From: an uncultured Methylococcaceae bacterium
GTDB taxonomy: Bacteria; Pseudomonadota; Gammaproteobacteria; Methylococcales; Methylomonadaceae
Reading direction: 5' to 3'
Assembly: GCA_903863905.1 (NCBI GenBank)
Contig: CAIPDT010000167.1
Location: 1 to 35,897, forward strand
Length of the DNA stretch: 35,897 nucleotides
The number at the start of each line of letters is the position of its first letter. The first letter of the stretch is position 1. Shown here piece after piece: positions 9,882-17,985 of the stretch. The position numbers were made by a program, and so were the translations under genes. The notes under the pieces are model-generated. The model was not told the origin of the DNA and ran no database searches. It saw nothing but the letters and a program-made list of their open reading frames with translations.

Positions 9882-11600
9882 ATGCGCTTAACAGAGTTAG
9901 ATAATCAGGCTTTTTTTGATAAAAATAAAGCGAGAGAAAAGGTGTGTGCTGGTTGGTTAAAGACCTTGGCAAAAACTGTCCGAACACCTTTAATGCTGGC
10001 AGCTAGTGTGGGTGTTTTAAACGGTTGGTTGGTGATAACTCAAGCTGCGTTACTGGCTTATCTGTTACAAGCCATTATTATCGATAAAGTCTCAATAAAC
10101 ACTTTAAGCCCTTACTTAGCGGCCTTAGTTGCGGTATTTATAGCCCGTAGTGTTTGCATATACAGTTATCCCGTATTAGGTTTTGAAGCCGGTGCTACTA
10201 TTAGAACGTCTGTTCGACAACAGTTACTGGATCACTTTTTGGCTTTAGGGCCTTCTGCACTTAAGCACTATCAAAGCGGTGAATTAGCCGCGCTAACTTT
10301 AGAGCAAGTGGATGCTTTAGAGTTTTATTTCTCGCGTTATTTACCTCAACAAATGATCGTCGGTATTTTGCCTCTCAGTATGATAGCGGTGGTGATGCCT
10401 GTTAATTGGGTGGTGGGGGTTATTTTTTTAATCACGGGGCCATTGGTCATTGTCTTTATGGCACTGATTGGGATGGGCGCCGCTTCTGCTAGTCGTAATC
10501 AATTTTTAGCCTTGTCTCGGATGAGTGGTTATTTTCTGGATCGTTTACAAGGCTTAAGTACGCTTAAGTTGTTTGGACAAGCCACGGCAGAATTACACAG
10601 TATCAATGAGAAGGCCGATGGCTTTAGAGAAAAAACGATGACGGTTTTACGCATTGCGTTTTTATCATCGGCGGTGTTGGAGTTTTTTAGTGCGGTAGCG
10701 GTGGCTTTAGTCGCGGTATATGTCGGCCTAGGTTTATTAGGCCAGATTCATTTTGGACCTGCTGAGCATATCACTCTAAAAGAAGCGTTGTTTGTATTGT
10801 TATTAGCGCCTGAATTTTTTATGCCTTTACGACAATTAGCGATTAATTACCATGATCGGGCTGCGGCCTTGGGCGCGAGTGAGGCCATTTTAGCGGTGCT
10901 TGAACAAGTGCCTGGTGTACAGAACAGCAATGAGGTGTCTTCGGGTGAAAGTCCCAATGCTTTGATTGCCTTTCAGCAAGTGAGTAAAAGTTATGCGCAA
11001 CGTACCGTGTTAACTGCGATTAATTTTGAGATTCATCCAGGTGAAAAGGTGGCGTTAATAGGTGAGTCTGGGGCCGGTAAAACTACGTTATTAAATGTGT
11101 TACTCGGCTTTGAGCAACCAACGACGGGAGCCGTTTTTTTGAAAGGGGCGCTGGTGAATAAAACGGATTCTACTCAAGCGATGGCTTGGGTGGGTCAAAG
11201 TGCGGCTATTTTTCATGGCAGTATCAAAGAGAATATTGCCTTAGCTAAACCTGAAGCCAGTGGACAACGTATTAATGAAGCGGCTGTGGCAGCGGGAGTC
11301 ACGGAGTTTACGGCAGCTTTACCATCGGGTTTAGATACTCAAATTGGTGAGCGGGGTTATGGTTTATCAGGTGGGCAAATACAACGCATTGCTTTGGCCA
11401 GAGCATTTTTAAAGAATGCGGACATTGTGGTGTTGGATGAACCGACGGCTAATCTGGATAGTGAGAATAAAACCCGCTTGTTAGCGGTGATTGAGCATTT
11501 GTTTAAGGATAAAACCTTAATTATTGCGACCCATGATCCCATTGTCATTAACCGTCTCACTAGACAATTAGTGCTTAAACAAGGACGGTTAGTAGGATGA
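9882..11600 (+). CDS. cydD: thiol reductant ABC exporter subunit CydD
   Basis: Half of the heterodimeric CydDC ABC transporter, which exports glutathione and cysteine to the periplasm and is required for assembly of cytochrome bd. The protein (572 residues) has an ABC-exporter membrane domain with about six helices (roughly 35-320), then a nucleotide-binding domain with Walker A GESGAGKTT at about 394, signature LSGGQIQR at about 495, and Walker B VVLDEPT from about residue 516. It overlaps cydC by 4 bases (ATGA). The neighbouring cydAB genes run convergently from the other strand, supporting the CydD assignment over other ABC exporters. Confidence 0.94.
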   Translation: MRLTELDNQAFFDKNKAREKVCAGWLKTLAKTVRTPLMLAASVGVLNGWLVITQAALLAYLLQAIIIDKVSINTLSPYLAALVAVFIARSVCIYSYPVLGFEAGATIRTSVRQQLLDHFLALGPSALKHYQSGELAALTLEQVDALEFYFSRYLPQQMIVGILPLSMIAVVMPVNWVVGVIFLITGPLVIVFMALIGMGAASASRNQFLALSRMSGYFLDRLQGLSTLKLFGQATAELHSINEKADGFREKTMTVLRIAFLSSAVLEFFSAVAVALVAVYVGLGLLGQIHFGPAEHITLKEALFVLLLAPEFFMPLRQLAINYHDRAAALGASEAILAVLEQVPGVQNSNEVSSGESPNALIAFQQVSKSYAQRTVLTAINFEIHPGEKVALIGESGAGKTTLLNVLLGFEQPTTGAVFLKGALVNKTDSTQAMAWVGQSAAIFHGSIKENIALAKPEASGQRINEAAVAAGVTEFTAALPSGLDTQIGERGYGLSGGQIQRIALARAFLKNADIVVLDEPTANLDSENKTRLLAVIEHLFKDKTLIIATHDPIVINRLTRQLVLKQGRLVG

Positions 11601-13279
11601 AAGACGGCTGGTTTTTTTTAAAGTTATTTAAACCTTACAGTGCTTGGTTGCTGGGCGGTATTGTCTTGTCATTAATCACCAGTTTAGCCGCGATTGTGTT
11701 GCTGACTTTATCCGGTTGGTTTATTAGCGCGTCAGCCCTAGCGGGCTTGATGGTGGTGGATGGCCAAGTCTTAGCGTTTAATTTTATGTTACCGGCGGCA
11801 CAAATTCGTGCCTTGGCAATTACGCGCACGTTAGGTCGTTATGGCGAGCGTTTAGTGACTCATGAGGCCACTTTTCGAGTACTTGCAGAGCTGCGCAGTT
11901 GGTTTTTTCAACACTTGATTCCATTAGTGCCGGGACGGTTAGCGTTGCTTCGTAGTGGTGATTTATTGTCTCGGATGACAGCCGATATTGATGCGTTGGA
12001 TGCCTTGTATTTGCGTTTAGTGGCGCCTCTTACCGTGGCTATTATTGGTGGCGTTGCAGTGACGGTGTTTTTGGCTGCGTATGCGCCGGTGATTAGTTTA
12101 ACCAACGGTTTGTTTTTGTTAGCGGCAGGTGTTGTGGTGCCGTGGCTTTTTAATCGTTTAGGTCGAGAGGGTGCAGAACGTATTACGGTGTTAATGGCCA
12201 ATTATAGAATTCGTCAAGTGGATACCTTACAAGGGTTGGCTGATTTAATGGCGAATCAAGCCTACGAACGTTTCAGTGCCTTCTTAAGTCGATTTTCTGA
12301 GCGGCTGATTCATACCCAACGGCAAAATAATCGCTTAACCGCTATTTCTTCTGCGCTTACTTTTTTGCTGGCGCAGTTAAGTGTCTTAGTGGCGCTGGTA
12401 TTGGCGGCGGTTTTATTTGCTAATGGAGTTTTAGCGGGGCCAGAGGTAGCCTTGGTGGTATTTTGCGTATTAGTAGCATTTGAATTAGTCACGCCTTTGG
12501 CAATGGCGATGCAGATGTTAGCCAAAACCTTAACCGCAGCAGGGCGTATTAGACAGGTGGCTGAAATGACGCCAACCATACAACAACCGGTGCAAGCACT
12601 CTCGTTACCTGAGGAGTTTGCTTTACAAGTCTCTGGTGTTAGTTTTCGCTATTCTGAGCAACAAGATTGGGTGTTAAAAGATCTTAATTTAATGATTCCA
12701 CAAGGATATAAAATTGCGATTGTAGGCGCCAGTGGTTCGGGTAAAACGACTTTACTACACTTATTAATGCGTTATTATGATCCTGAATTAGGGCAGGTCT
12801 CTTTAGGTGGACAGTCTTTAATAAGCGTGGGGTCTGACCCCTTGATGAGCTGTTTTGGGGTATTATCACAACGCACGCAATTGTTTGCGGCTAGTATTAA
12901 AGAGAATTTGTTATTAGCTAAACCCACCGCGACGGACTTAGAACTGGCGGCGGCTATTAAAGCGACGGGACTGGAAAAATTTATCAGTTATTTACCCGAA
13001 GGGTTAGAGACGTGGGTGGGGGAGAGCGGCGTTAAAGTATCGGGCGGCGAAGCGAGGCGGATTGCCTTAGCGCGGTTGTATCTTAAAGATGCACCGATAC
13101 TGATTTTAGATGAACCTACCGAAGGCCTAGATGCCGAGACAGAACGGGATGTGTTGCAGGCTTTAAGCCATTTTTCAGTTCATAAAACCGTGATTATGGT
13201 CACGCATCGTGAAGCGGGTTTAGGTTGGGTTGATGAAGTGTATAGAATGGAGGGGGGCGTGTTAAGTCATTCTAGGTAG
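11597..13279 (+). CDS. cydC: thiol reductant ABC exporter subunit CydC
   Basis: The second half of the CydDC exporter (560 residues). The membrane domain occupies about residues 10-310. The nucleotide-binding domain shows Walker A GASGSGKTT at about 377, the signature VSGGEARR at about 481 and Walker B ILILDEPT from about residue 501. The family-typical N-terminus (LLTLSGWFISASALAG) distinguishes CydC from CydD. It is translationally coupled to cydD through an ATGA overlap. A lipoprotein gene follows on the same strand. Confidence 0.94.
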   Translation: MKDGWFFLKLFKPYSAWLLGGIVLSLITSLAAIVLLTLSGWFISASALAGLMVVDGQVLAFNFMLPAAQIRALAITRTLGRYGERLVTHEATFRVLAELRSWFFQHLIPLVPGRLALLRSGDLLSRMTADIDALDALYLRLVAPLTVAIIGGVAVTVFLAAYAPVISLTNGLFLLAAGVVVPWLFNRLGREGAERITVLMANYRIRQVDTLQGLADLMANQAYERFSAFLSRFSERLIHTQRQNNRLTAISSALTFLLAQLSVLVALVLAAVLFANGVLAGPEVALVVFCVLVAFELVTPLAMAMQMLAKTLTAAGRIRQVAEMTPTIQQPVQALSLPEEFALQVSGVSFRYSEQQDWVLKDLNLMIPQGYKIAIVGASGSGKTTLLHLLMRYYDPELGQVSLGGQSLISVGSDPLMSCFGVLSQRTQLFAASIKENLLLAKPTATDLELAAAIKATGLEKFISYLPEGLETWVGESGVKVSGGEARRIALARLYLKDAPILILDEPTEGLDAETERDVLQALSHFSVHKTVIMVTHREAGLGWVDEVYRMEGGVLSHSR

Positions 13280-13343
13280 GGTGCTAAGCATGAGGGTAAA
13301 CAAGGATAGGATTTTTAAAATAATAAAAAGTGAGGAGGTGTTT

Positions 13344-13868
13344 GTGAAGCGAAATTTAATCAGTTCATTAATCGGTGTAGTCTTAGGAAGTTTGCTTTTG
13401 AGTGGCTGTGATGATAGTCAAAAGAGTGCTAAAGTGTTTCCTACGGTCGTTAGAAAATATACTCAGAACACTGCTATAGAAGGGATAGTGAGTAATAACA
13501 AAGGCGTGCTTAAAACGGGTCATGTTAAGGTGATATCTACAAGTGATCAGTTAATCACTCAAGCCAATTTAGACAGTGGTCATTATAAGGTAGAGATTCC
13601 TGCTAACACGGATTTGCCCATTTTAATAATCGCCATAGCAGAGGGAGAAACTGAGAAGTTGTCAGTGGCGGTAGTGGATGACAGTATCAAACAGTATCAG
13701 ATTAATCCAACTACAACAGCCATTGCTAAAGCGGCTAAAGCCATGGGGGGTTATACGCGAGCTAATTTAGTGAGGGCGGCAGAAGAAACGGTGCATATTC
13801 CTGATGCTAATAAAACCACAACAGGTTGGCGAGGTGATCCAACCACACAATACGGTGGTTGGCATTAG
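13344..13868 (+). CDS. putative lipoprotein with carboxypeptidase-regulatory-like (Ig-fold) region
   Basis: I start this gene at the GTG at 13344, because GAGGAGGTG lies just upstream and the resulting N-terminus is a clean lipoprotein signal: basic MKRN, a hydrophobic stretch, and lipobox LSGC with the lipidated cysteine at residue 22. A longer reading from 13281 would bury that signal behind 21 charged residues. Asp follows the cysteine, which in enterics can mean retention in the inner membrane. Residues about 47-100 (IEGIVSNNKGVLKTG..GHYKVEIP) resemble the beta-sandwich of carboxypeptidase-regulatory-like domains. Function is unknown. It sits directly after cydDC, so a link to cytochrome bd assembly is possible but not shown. 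Confidence 0.8.
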   Translation: MKRNLISSLIGVVLGSLLLSGCDDSQKSAKVFPTVVRKYTQNTAIEGIVSNNKGVLKTGHVKVISTSDQLITQANLDSGHYKVEIPANTDLPILIIAIAEGETEKLSVAVVDDSIKQYQINPTTTAIAKAAKAMGGYTRANLVRAAEETVHIPDANKTTTGWRGDPTTQYGGWH

Positions 13869-13873
13869 GCTAA

Positions 13874-14323
13874 TTACTTTTTTCGATCATATTCATTATC
13901 TTCTGGGCAGCCGAAATGTTTGCCAGTGTAAGATAAGATTAAAATGGCAACACTGAGTAGAGCAATTGCAACCGTTATACTCAGCAATAAGTAAAGATGA
14001 AAGCTGTCGGCTACTTTCTGTACATCAATCACTAAATGCCTTGATAAAGCGGTAATGGCAATATAGATTAAGAATTGTACAGGTAGCCGACGGGTTTTAA
14101 AGTAGGTGCCCACCATGGCTCCTAATTCTAGATAAATAAAGAGTAATAAGATTTCTTCTAAATCCGCATGGCCCGATTTCATCATTTCAATATAGTCGTG
14201 AATAGCTGACCAAACAATGGTTGCACCAATGCCAAATAATGCGAGGTAATGAAAACTATCGACTAGGATATCGCCGATCTTATGAATGTAGGCTGTTTTA
14301 TTATTCATGGGGGGGCTAAGCAT
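13874..14323 (-). CDS. psiE: PsiE-like membrane protein
   Basis: A 149-residue protein with four predicted membrane helices (about residues 20-45, 58-75, 82-100 and 108-133) and the PsiE-family look (YLELGAMVGTYFKTRRLPVQFLIYIAITALSRHL). PsiE was named for phosphate-starvation induction in E. coli; its biochemical role is unknown. An alternative start 5 codons later (14308) is equally possible, since neither ATG has a clear ribosome site. It follows the cydX-GGDEF gene on the same strand after a 59-base gap containing a strong hairpin, and converges on the lipoprotein gene with 5 bases between stops. Confidence 0.82.
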   Translation of the reverse strand: MLSPPMNNKTAYIHKIGDILVDSFHYLALFGIGATIVWSAIHDYIEMMKSGHADLEEILLLFIYLELGAMVGTYFKTRRLPVQFLIYIAITALSRHLVIDVQKVADSFHLYLLLSITVAIALLSVAILILSYTGKHFGCPEDNEYDRKK

Positions 14324-14335
14324 TTTATTAATATG

Positions 14336-14367
14336 AAGGAACGCTTTTTTAAATGAAAGCGTTCCTT
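14336..14367 (-). terminator. 12-bp hairpin between the cydX-GGDEF gene and psiE
   Basis: A perfect 12-bp inverted repeat (arms 14336-14347 and 14356-14367, 8-base loop) lies 15 bases beyond the stop codon of the GGDEF-fusion gene. There is no strong T-run on either side, so it may be a weak terminator, an RNA-stability element or an attenuation point that lowers psiE expression relative to cydAB. Confidence 0.5.
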
Positions 14368-14382
14368 TATGTGGTGGGGGTG

Positions 14383-14952
14383 TTAAGTGCGTCTATTCGC
14401 TGTTGCTACGCTGATTAATTGATTAACATCGAGTGCCGAGGTCGCTAACACGGGGGTGCTGTTAGAAAATTCGGCAACACCGGTTGATAATTCTACAATT
14501 AAACCCTGCGGGGCATGAACTCGTTCAGCAATGATGTTTTTAATGCGTTGACCGACTTCTTCTGCTTTGTAGGAAGGTGATCCTGGCATAGCAATCAGAA
14601 ATTCATCGTCGTGCATTCTAGCGGCAATATCAACTCCCGCTCTAATTTCATCCTTAAAGCATTGTGCAGTCCCACGTAAAATGCTGTCCATTTCGTGCGT
14701 GTCTATATTATGGCGAGACTTAAAGTCACTTAAATTTAATAGCAAAATAGAAAAGGGAAAGCCATTGCGCTTAGAGTTTTCAACTTTTTCTTTTAAGCGA
14801 CCTAGCATAGTCTCTTTTGTCATTAAATGCGTGAGCGGGTCTAAAGCGATATGCTCTTTATCCCACGCTTCTTGTGCTTCTAATCTAAGCACATTGATAA
14901 TGCCTAATGAACAGGCGAGTAATAAACCCAGTATCCAAGTAAAGTACCACAT
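14383..14952 (-). CDS. CydX (bd oxidase small subunit) fused to a degenerate GGDEF domain
   Basis: Residues 1-30 are a recognisable CydX: MWYFTWILGLLLACSLG matches E. coli CydX closely, keeping W6 and E25, and forming one membrane helix. After a linker of about 10 residues a GGDEF domain begins at DPLTHL (about 38) and runs to the end (189). The GGDEF motif reads HDDEF (114-118). The metal-binding aspartate of the canonical DIDxFK loop is N73 and the second is S75. The GHxxGD stretch is altered and one residue short. The RxxD inhibitory site has Ala at the Arg position (A105, with R104 shifted by one). Cyclase activity is therefore doubtful. The gene starts 9 bases after cydB with TAGGAG upstream of its ATG, exactly where cydX normally sits. 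Confidence 0.9.
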   Translation of the reverse strand: MWYFTWILGLLLACSLGIINVLRLEAQEAWDKEHIALDPLTHLMTKETMLGRLKEKVENSKRNGFPFSILLLNLSDFKSRHNIDTHEMDSILRGTAQCFKDEIRAGVDIAARMHDDEFLIAMPGSPSYKAEEVGQRIKNIIAERVHAPQGLIVELSTGVAEFSNSTPVLATSALDVNQLISVATANRRT

Positions 14953-14961
14953 AGTCGGCTC

Positions 14962-16101
14962 CTAATAAGCGGTATGATCGTTTTTGTGAATATGATCGAG
15001 TGTGATTTTTCCGCGTAACACTCTAAAAGCCCACGTGGTATAAGTCAGGACAATCGGTAAAAAGATCAAGGTGACCCATAGCATGATTTTTAAAGTAGCT
15101 AAGCTAGAGCTTGCATCCCATACCGTTAAAGAGCTATTAAGCGCTGAACTTGAGGGAATTAAGAACGGAAACATGGAAACCCCGGCTGTTACAATAATAG
15201 CCGCTAAGGTTAAGGAACTGCTGATAAAGGCGAGTCCAGGTTTATCAAGTTTAGATAATAATAACGTGAGGGTGCCCATTACAAAGGCTGACATTGGAAT
15301 AAGCCATAAGATAGGGTAATGGCTATAATTAGCGAGCCATAAGCCGGGCGCTTTGATGACGGTTTTTGCTAAAGGATCCGAATATGCATTAGGTGAAATA
15401 GTACTGCTAATTTGATAACCATCAATATTGGCTATCCAAATACCCGCTAATGCAAACACCACTAAGGTGAGTAAACTAAACACGGTGACGACCGTTTTAC
15501 AACGTTGGTTAATGTCACCTTCGGTTTTGATTTGTAAATAAACCCCACCGTGCATTAGAATCATGCTTAAGCTAACTACACCGGCGGTTATTGCAAACGG
15601 ATTTAACAACGCCCAGAATGAACCGGTATAGAAACTGCGCATATCGGTATCAAAATGAAAAGGCACACCTTCTAATAAATTACCAAAGGCAACGCCAAAG
15701 ATTAAGGCAGGCACTAAACCACCAATACATAAAGCGATATCCCAGTTGCTACGCCATTTTTTAGAAGGCAGTTTACTTCGATAATCAAAGCCTAAAGGTC
15801 TTAAAAATAAAGCAAACAAAGTGAGTAATAAGGCGAAGTATAAGCCTGAAAAAGCCACTGAATAAGCCATAGGCCAAGCGGCAAAGAGAGCGCCACCGGC
15901 GGTTACAAACCACACTTGATTGCCTTCCCAAGTAGCCCCAACGCTGTTAATAATGACGCGGCGTTCTGTATCATTTTTACCTAAAAAGGGTAATAGCGTG
16001 GCTACACCTAAATCAAAACCACCCGTGACGGCAAAGCCAATTAAAAGTGCGCCTAAGAGGGCCCACCAAATAAGGCGCATCGTTTCATAATCCAAAATCA
16101 T
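14962..16101 (-). CDS. cydB: cytochrome bd ubiquinol oxidase subunit II
   Basis: The second large membrane subunit of cytochrome bd, which supports CydA structurally and stabilises the haem arrangement. It has 379 residues, the same as E. coli CydB, begins [20 protein letters not shown], and shows the family segments [12 protein letters not shown] and [20 protein letters not shown], with about eight membrane helices. It starts in an ATGA overlap with cydA and is followed 9 bases later by the cydX fusion gene. Confidence 0.96.
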   Translation of the reverse strand: MILDYETMRLIWWALLGALLIGFAVTGGFDLGVATLLPFLGKNDTERRVIINSVGATWEGNQVWFVTAGGALFAAWPMAYSVAFSGLYFALLLTLFALFLRPLGFDYRSKLPSKKWRSNWDIALCIGGLVPALIFGVAFGNLLEGVPFHFDTDMRSFYTGSFWALLNPFAITAGVVSLSMILMHGGVYLQIKTEGDINQRCKTVVTVFSLLTLVVFALAGIWIANIDGYQISSTISPNAYSDPLAKTVIKAPGLWLANYSHYPILWLIPMSAFVMGTLTLLLSKLDKPGLAFISSSLTLAAIIVTAGVSMFPFLIPSSSALNSSLTVWDASSSLATLKIMLWVTLIFLPIVLTYTTWAFRVLRGKITLDHIHKNDHTAY

Positions 16102-17660
16102 AATGAAGCTCCTGAAGCAATTTCAAAATGGTAGCGACCTTTATGGAGGCTACTAGGGCCTAGTTTAATGAACTTAAGCATTAAGAACATTTCGATAACT
16201 AAAAAGACGGTATATAAACAGATATAACCGGCTAAACTGAGATATAAATCTAATTCTGTTAAAGACGAGACACTTAAAAAAGTGGGTAATATTTCTGCGA
16301 TGGTCCACGGTTGTCTACCAAATTCAGCGACAAACCAACCTGCTTCACAGGCAATCCACGGTAAGGGCATCATGTATAAACTGGCTTTTAATAACCAGTT
16401 TTGTCGGCATTTTCTAATAGAGCTGGCAATCACGGCTAATACAAAAATAGCTAACATGGCAAAGCCACACGCAACCATGACTCTAAAGGTCCAGAATAAA
16501 GGTACGACGCGAGGAATTGAATATTTTGTCGCTAAGTCAATTTGTTCATCAGTCGCGTCTACGACTTTATCGGTATAACGTTTTAATAATAAGCCATAAC
16601 CTAAATCGGCTTTGTTAAGATTAAATGCGGCCACGGTGGTTTCATCACGTTGTCCGGCGCGTAAGGTTTGTAAACTGCTATAGGCTTTCATGCCATTACG
16701 AACCCGTTGGCGATTTTTTTCTAAAATTTCTGTTAAGCCGGTGATGGGGGTATCAATAGAACGTGTACCAATTAAACCTAATACCCATGGAATTTTTACA
16801 GCATAGCGTGTTTCCATTGCGTCCTGATCAGGAATGCCGATAGCGGTAAAGGAGGCAGGGGCCTCTTCGGTATGCCATTCGGCTTCGATAGCAGCGAGTT
16901 TGGCTTTTTGAACTTCACCATCCGTGTATCCACTTTCATCACCTAAGACAATAACGGATAAAATAGCAGCTAAGCCAAAACCGGCGGCAATGGTATACGA
17001 GCGTTGCGCAAAAGCCGCGTCACGACCTTTTAGCATATAAAAAGCACTAACGCCTAAAACGAAAGCGGAGGCCGTGGTATAACCAGCAGCTACGGTGTGG
17101 ACAAATTTAACTTGTGCGGCCGGATTAAACAGTAAAGAACCAAAGCTGGAGAGTTCCATACGCATGGTTTCATAATTAAAATCGGCGCCGACTGGATTTT
17201 GCATCCAACCATTGGCGACCAAGATCCATAAAGCCGATAAGTTAGTGCCTAAAGCAACTAACCAAGTGACGAGTAAGTGTTGGCCTTTACCTAACTTATC
17301 CCAACCAAAGAAAAACAAGCCGACAAAGGTTGCTTCAAGAAAAAAGGCCATTAAACCTTCAATGGCCAAGGGGGCGCCAAAAATATCGCCTACGTAATGT
17401 GAGAAATAAGACCAGTTCATCCCAAATTGAAACTCCATCGTTAGGCCGGTAGTGACGCCTAAGGCAAAGTTTATTCCGAAGAGTTTCCCCCAGAACTGGG
17501 TCATATCTTTATAAATTTCTTTACCCGTCATGACATAGGTAGACTCCATGATGGCGAGTAAAAAAGATAGACCGAGGGTAAGAGGTACAAATAAGAAGTG
17601 ATATAACGAGGTTGCTGCAAACTGCCAGCGGGATAAATCAACTATAGATTCTGAAATCAT
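16098..17660 (-). CDS. cydA: cytochrome bd ubiquinol oxidase subunit I (long Q-loop type)
   Basis: The catalytic subunit carrying haems b558, b595 and d; it oxidises quinol and reduces O2 to water without pumping protons. The length (520; E. coli 522) and the long hydrophilic insertion around residues 255-380 place it in the long-Q-loop class. The N-terminal haem ligand is seen in [12 protein letters not shown] (H21). The proton-channel glutamates lie in [15 protein letters not shown], and the [18 protein letters not shown] and [12 protein letters not shown] segments are typical. A GAGGAAC ribosome site precedes the ATG, with a small hairpin immediately upstream of it. Confidence 0.97.
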   Translation of the reverse strand: MISESIVDLSRWQFAATSLYHFLFVPLTLGLSFLLAIMESTYVMTGKEIYKDMTQFWGKLFGINFALGVTTGLTMEFQFGMNWSYFSHYVGDIFGAPLAIEGLMAFFLEATFVGLFFFGWDKLGKGQHLLVTWLVALGTNLSALWILVANGWMQNPVGADFNYETMRMELSSFGSLLFNPAAQVKFVHTVAAGYTTASAFVLGVSAFYMLKGRDAAFAQRSYTIAAGFGLAAILSVIVLGDESGYTDGEVQKAKLAAIEAEWHTEEAPASFTAIGIPDQDAMETRYAVKIPWVLGLIGTRSIDTPITGLTEILEKNRQRVRNGMKAYSSLQTLRAGQRDETTVAAFNLNKADLGYGLLLKRYTDKVVDATDEQIDLATKYSIPRVVPLFWTFRVMVACGFAMLAIFVLAVIASSIRKCRQNWLLKASLYMMPLPWIACEAGWFVAEFGRQPWTIAEILPTFLSVSSLTELDLYLSLAGYICLYTVFLVIEMFLMLKFIKLGPSSLHKGRYHFEIASGASL

Positions 17661-17985
17661 GAGTTCCTCTTGTGGAGTTTAAGCTCCAAATGATGGGTGA
17701 ATATCTATATAGGCGGCATCGTATGCTAATAAAACCAATGCGTTAAGTTGTTATCTAAAATTTTGATAACTATATCTAATAAAAGGATATATAATAAAGT
17801 TATTACATTATATTGTCTAATGATATTTATAGATTACTCCTCAGTTGTTTGATGTTATCGGGGTGATTAGCGTCACTGTTTCACTGCTATGTAATGATAT
17901 TAACAGTAATTATGGCTCAATTACCATATAAGTATAGTGTTAATTTGGGTGCTTAACTAGAATAATAATTAACGAGGAGAATAAC
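17661..17985. promoter_or_regulatory. 325-base divergent promoter region of cydA and sqr
   Basis: This AT-rich stretch must hold the promoters of both cydA (reverse) and sqr (forward). Two palindromes stand out: a 16-bp near-palindrome at 17673-17688, within the cydA leader just before its ribosome site, and a 21-bp near-perfect palindrome at 17750-17770 (GTTATC...GATAAC, one mismatched pair). TATAGT at 17933 is a possible -10 for sqr, but the matching -35 (TTATGG) is poor. I found no good FNR box. Shared control of sqr and cydAB is an inference from the layout. Confidence 0.5.

Noticed and set aside
13281-13343. Upstream start (GTG 13281) for the lipoprotein
   Set aside because: It would place 21 charged residues before the lipoprotein signal; the GTG at 13344 has a strong GAGGAGG site.
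14383-14952. Ordinary, active diguanylate cyclase
   Set aside because: The signature is HDDEF and the first metal aspartate is Asn; the N-terminus is CydX rather than a sensor domain.
17821-17900. FNR box in the cydA-sqr region (TTGAT near 17849)
   Set aside because: The second half-site ATCAA is not present at the needed spacing.
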